From: Acinetobacter baumannii
Lineage (GTDB): Bacteria; Pseudomonadota; Gammaproteobacteria; Pseudomonadales; Moraxellaceae
Length of the DNA stretch: 64,000 nt
Assembly: GCF_009759685.1 (NCBI RefSeq)
Contig: NZ_CP046654.1
Coordinates: 434,001 to 498,000, forward strand
Direction of reading: 5' to 3'
This document shows, one piece after another, positions 60,846 to 64,000 of the stretch. Positions within the stretch are counted from its first letter, which is position 1. Each line of letters starts with the position of its first letter. A model generated the notes under the pieces. It saw nothing but the letters and a program-made list of their open reading frames with translations. It searched no databases and had not been told where the DNA came from. The position numbers and the translations under genes were made by a program.

Positions 60846-60999
60846 TTCTCATGTTCTTTTTATTGTTGATCTTATAAAAATTAAAACATCAAATTGATGA
60901 AACAACAATCAAAAAAGTAGAATAATCAATTTTGCATCCTCTAGCATTTAACTATCCATTGACTACCCTACTGTTGAATTCAATTAATTAAGAAAAAGT

Positions 61000-62894
<1,895 letters not shown>

Positions 62895-64000
62895 ATGGTT
62901 GATCAACCTTCTACCGCAACAACTCCACATTCTAATTTAGATACAAAAACCCGTCTAAAATCAATTTTGGGCGGTTCTGCCGGTAACCTTGTCGAATGGT
63001 ACGACTGGTATGTATATGCCGCATTTACGCTCTATTTTGCTCATGCATTTTTCCCAAAAGGAAGTCAAACCGCACAACTTCTTCAAGCTGCAGCTATTTT
63101 TGCAGTGGGTTTCCTTATGCGTCCCATTGGCGCATGGATTATGGGGATCTATTCTGACCGTAAAGGACGTAAAGCGGGCCTTACGCTTTCCGTTACTTTA
63201 ATGTGTATCGGTTCGCTACTGATTGCTGTTACCCCCTCCTACGAAAGTATTGGCGTATTTGCTCCATTGCTTTTGGTTATTGCACGTTTAATTCAAGGCT
63301 TAAGTGTAGGCGGTGAATATGGCGCAAGTGCAACGTATTTAAGTGAAATGGCAGAAAAAGATCGACGTGGTTTTTTCTCAAGCTTTCAATATGTCACTTT
63401 AATTGCAGGACAGCTTACAGCTTTATGCGTACTACTCATCTTGCAAATGATACTCACCGAAGAACAACTGCATGACTGGGGATGGCGTGTTCCGTTTTTC
63501 ATCGGAGCCCTTTTAGCTATTGTAGTGTTCCGTATTCGTCGTGGCTTATTGGAAACTCAATCCTTTAAAAACGCTCAAGCAGAAACAGATCAGCCGAAAT
63601 CAGGAATGTTTGCTTTATTTAAACATTACCCTAAAGAAGCCTTCACTGTATTATTCCTAACTGCTGGTGGTACTTTAGCTTTTTATACTTACACCACCTA
63701 TTTACAGAAATATTTAGTGAATACTTCTGGTTTTACCAAGCCTGAGGCTACTCAAATTACCACTTTAGCCTTATTCATCTTTATGTGCTTACAGCCATTG
63801 GCAGGTGCCTTATCAGATCGAATTGGCCGTAAACCGCTTATGATCGCCTTCGGGGTTACAGGTGTTTTATTCACTTATATTTTGTTTGATACACTTGCAA
63901 ACACGCATAACTACTGGACTGCTTTCTGGCTATGTTTAGGTGGACTGGTTATGGTAACCGGCTACACATCAATTAATGCTGTAGTGAAAGCTGAACTTTT
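62895..64000 (+). CDS. kgtP: MFS dicarboxylate (alpha-ketoglutarate):proton symporter, N-terminal part
   Basis: The open frame continues to the window end (about 368 residues visible), so the C terminus is missing. GGSAGNLVEWYDWYVYAAF, FAVGFLMRPIGAW, SDRKGRKAG, RLIQGLSVGGEYGASATYLS and FLTAGGTLAFYTYTTYLQKY agree closely with E. coli KgtP, an inner-membrane importer of alpha-ketoglutarate. I use ATG 62895 because GGAG precedes it by six bases; an in-frame ATG also exists at 62883. Confidence 0.9.
   Translation, partial: MVDQPSTATTPHSNLDTKTRLKSILGGSAGNLVEWYDWYVYAAFTLYFAHAFFPKGSQTAQLLQAAAIFAVGFLMRPIGAWIMGIYSDRKGRKAGLTLSVTLMCIGSLLIAVTPSYESIGVFAPLLLVIARLIQGLSVGGEYGASATYLSEMAEKDRRGFFSSFQYVTLIAGQLTALCVLLILQMILTEEQLHDWGWRVPFFIGALLAIVVFRIRRGLLETQSFKNAQAETDQPKSGMFALFKHYPKEAFTVLFLTAGGTLAFYTYTTYLQKYLVNTSGFTKPEATQITTLALFIFMCLQPLAGALSDRIGRKPLMIAFGVTGVLFTYILFDTLANTHNYWTAFWLCLGGLVMVTGYTSINAVVKAEL

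Overview
The window reads as a chromosomal segment of an Acinetobacter, most likely of the A. calcoaceticus-baumannii complex. The reasons are the moderately AT-rich base composition, the gene neighbourhoods, and several characteristic proteins: a GTP-type pckG, a Pls/PosA-type orphan NRPS, a Bap-like giant adhesin beside groESL, and a KgtP-type symporter beside glpK/glpD. This assignment comes from recognising protein sequences by eye, not from a search.

Layout. 1-4.6 kb: the end of a LysE-type exporter, an ADP-ribosylglycohydrolase/hydrolase pair, and the lysine end-operon lptM-lysA-dapF. 4.6-9 kb: cycA amino-acid permease, radA, and a Tim44-domain membrane protein. 9-15 kb (minus strand): pdxB-epmA with an ATGA overlap, a DUF1232 protein, fdhD and a YdeP/FdhF-like molybdoenzyme. 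15.4-19.3 kb: glycerate kinase, a TetR/short-chain dehydrogenase divergent pair with a clear operator, a nitroreductase and a second TetR. 19.3-24.6 kb: a strikingly AT-rich accessory island. 24.7-45 kb: Pls/PosA NRPS, a SnoaL-like protein, tRNA-Ser(UGA), greB, two lytic transglycosylases, an SCP2 protein, ttcA, htpX, a DUF4112 protein, an orphan RND pump, a glycerophosphodiesterase, an MBL hydrolase, dgkA and groES-groEL. 45.2-55.1 kb: a single 3,276-residue repetitive Bap/Blp-type adhesin. 55.4-64 kb: metallophosphoesterase and lipid kinase (overlapping), pckG, glpK, glpD and the start of kgtP.

The main discovery candidate is the island at 19.3-24.6 kb. It carries two tandem, translationally coupled reverse transcriptases of 420 and 654 residues with intact FRYVDD and YRYMDD active sites. 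They match the two-RT layout of defence-associated RT type 3 (DRT3: UG3 + UG8). Next to them is a dense cluster of stable inverted repeats (about 19.5-19.83 kb) that is probably a structured RNA: a DRT partner RNA, a phage C4-like antisense RNA, or something new. A 54-residue two-helix membrane peptide and a 153-residue single-pass membrane protein lie on the other side. No integrase or transposase is present.

Other points of interest are a tight cluster of DnaA-box-like sequences with a long AT tract upstream of a lytic transglycosylase although dnaA is not in the window, sigma-32-like promoters before groES and htpX, the two different DNA repeat lattices (285 bp and 258 bp) in the adhesin, and an unrecognised aromatic decapeptide repeat just before its secretion signal.
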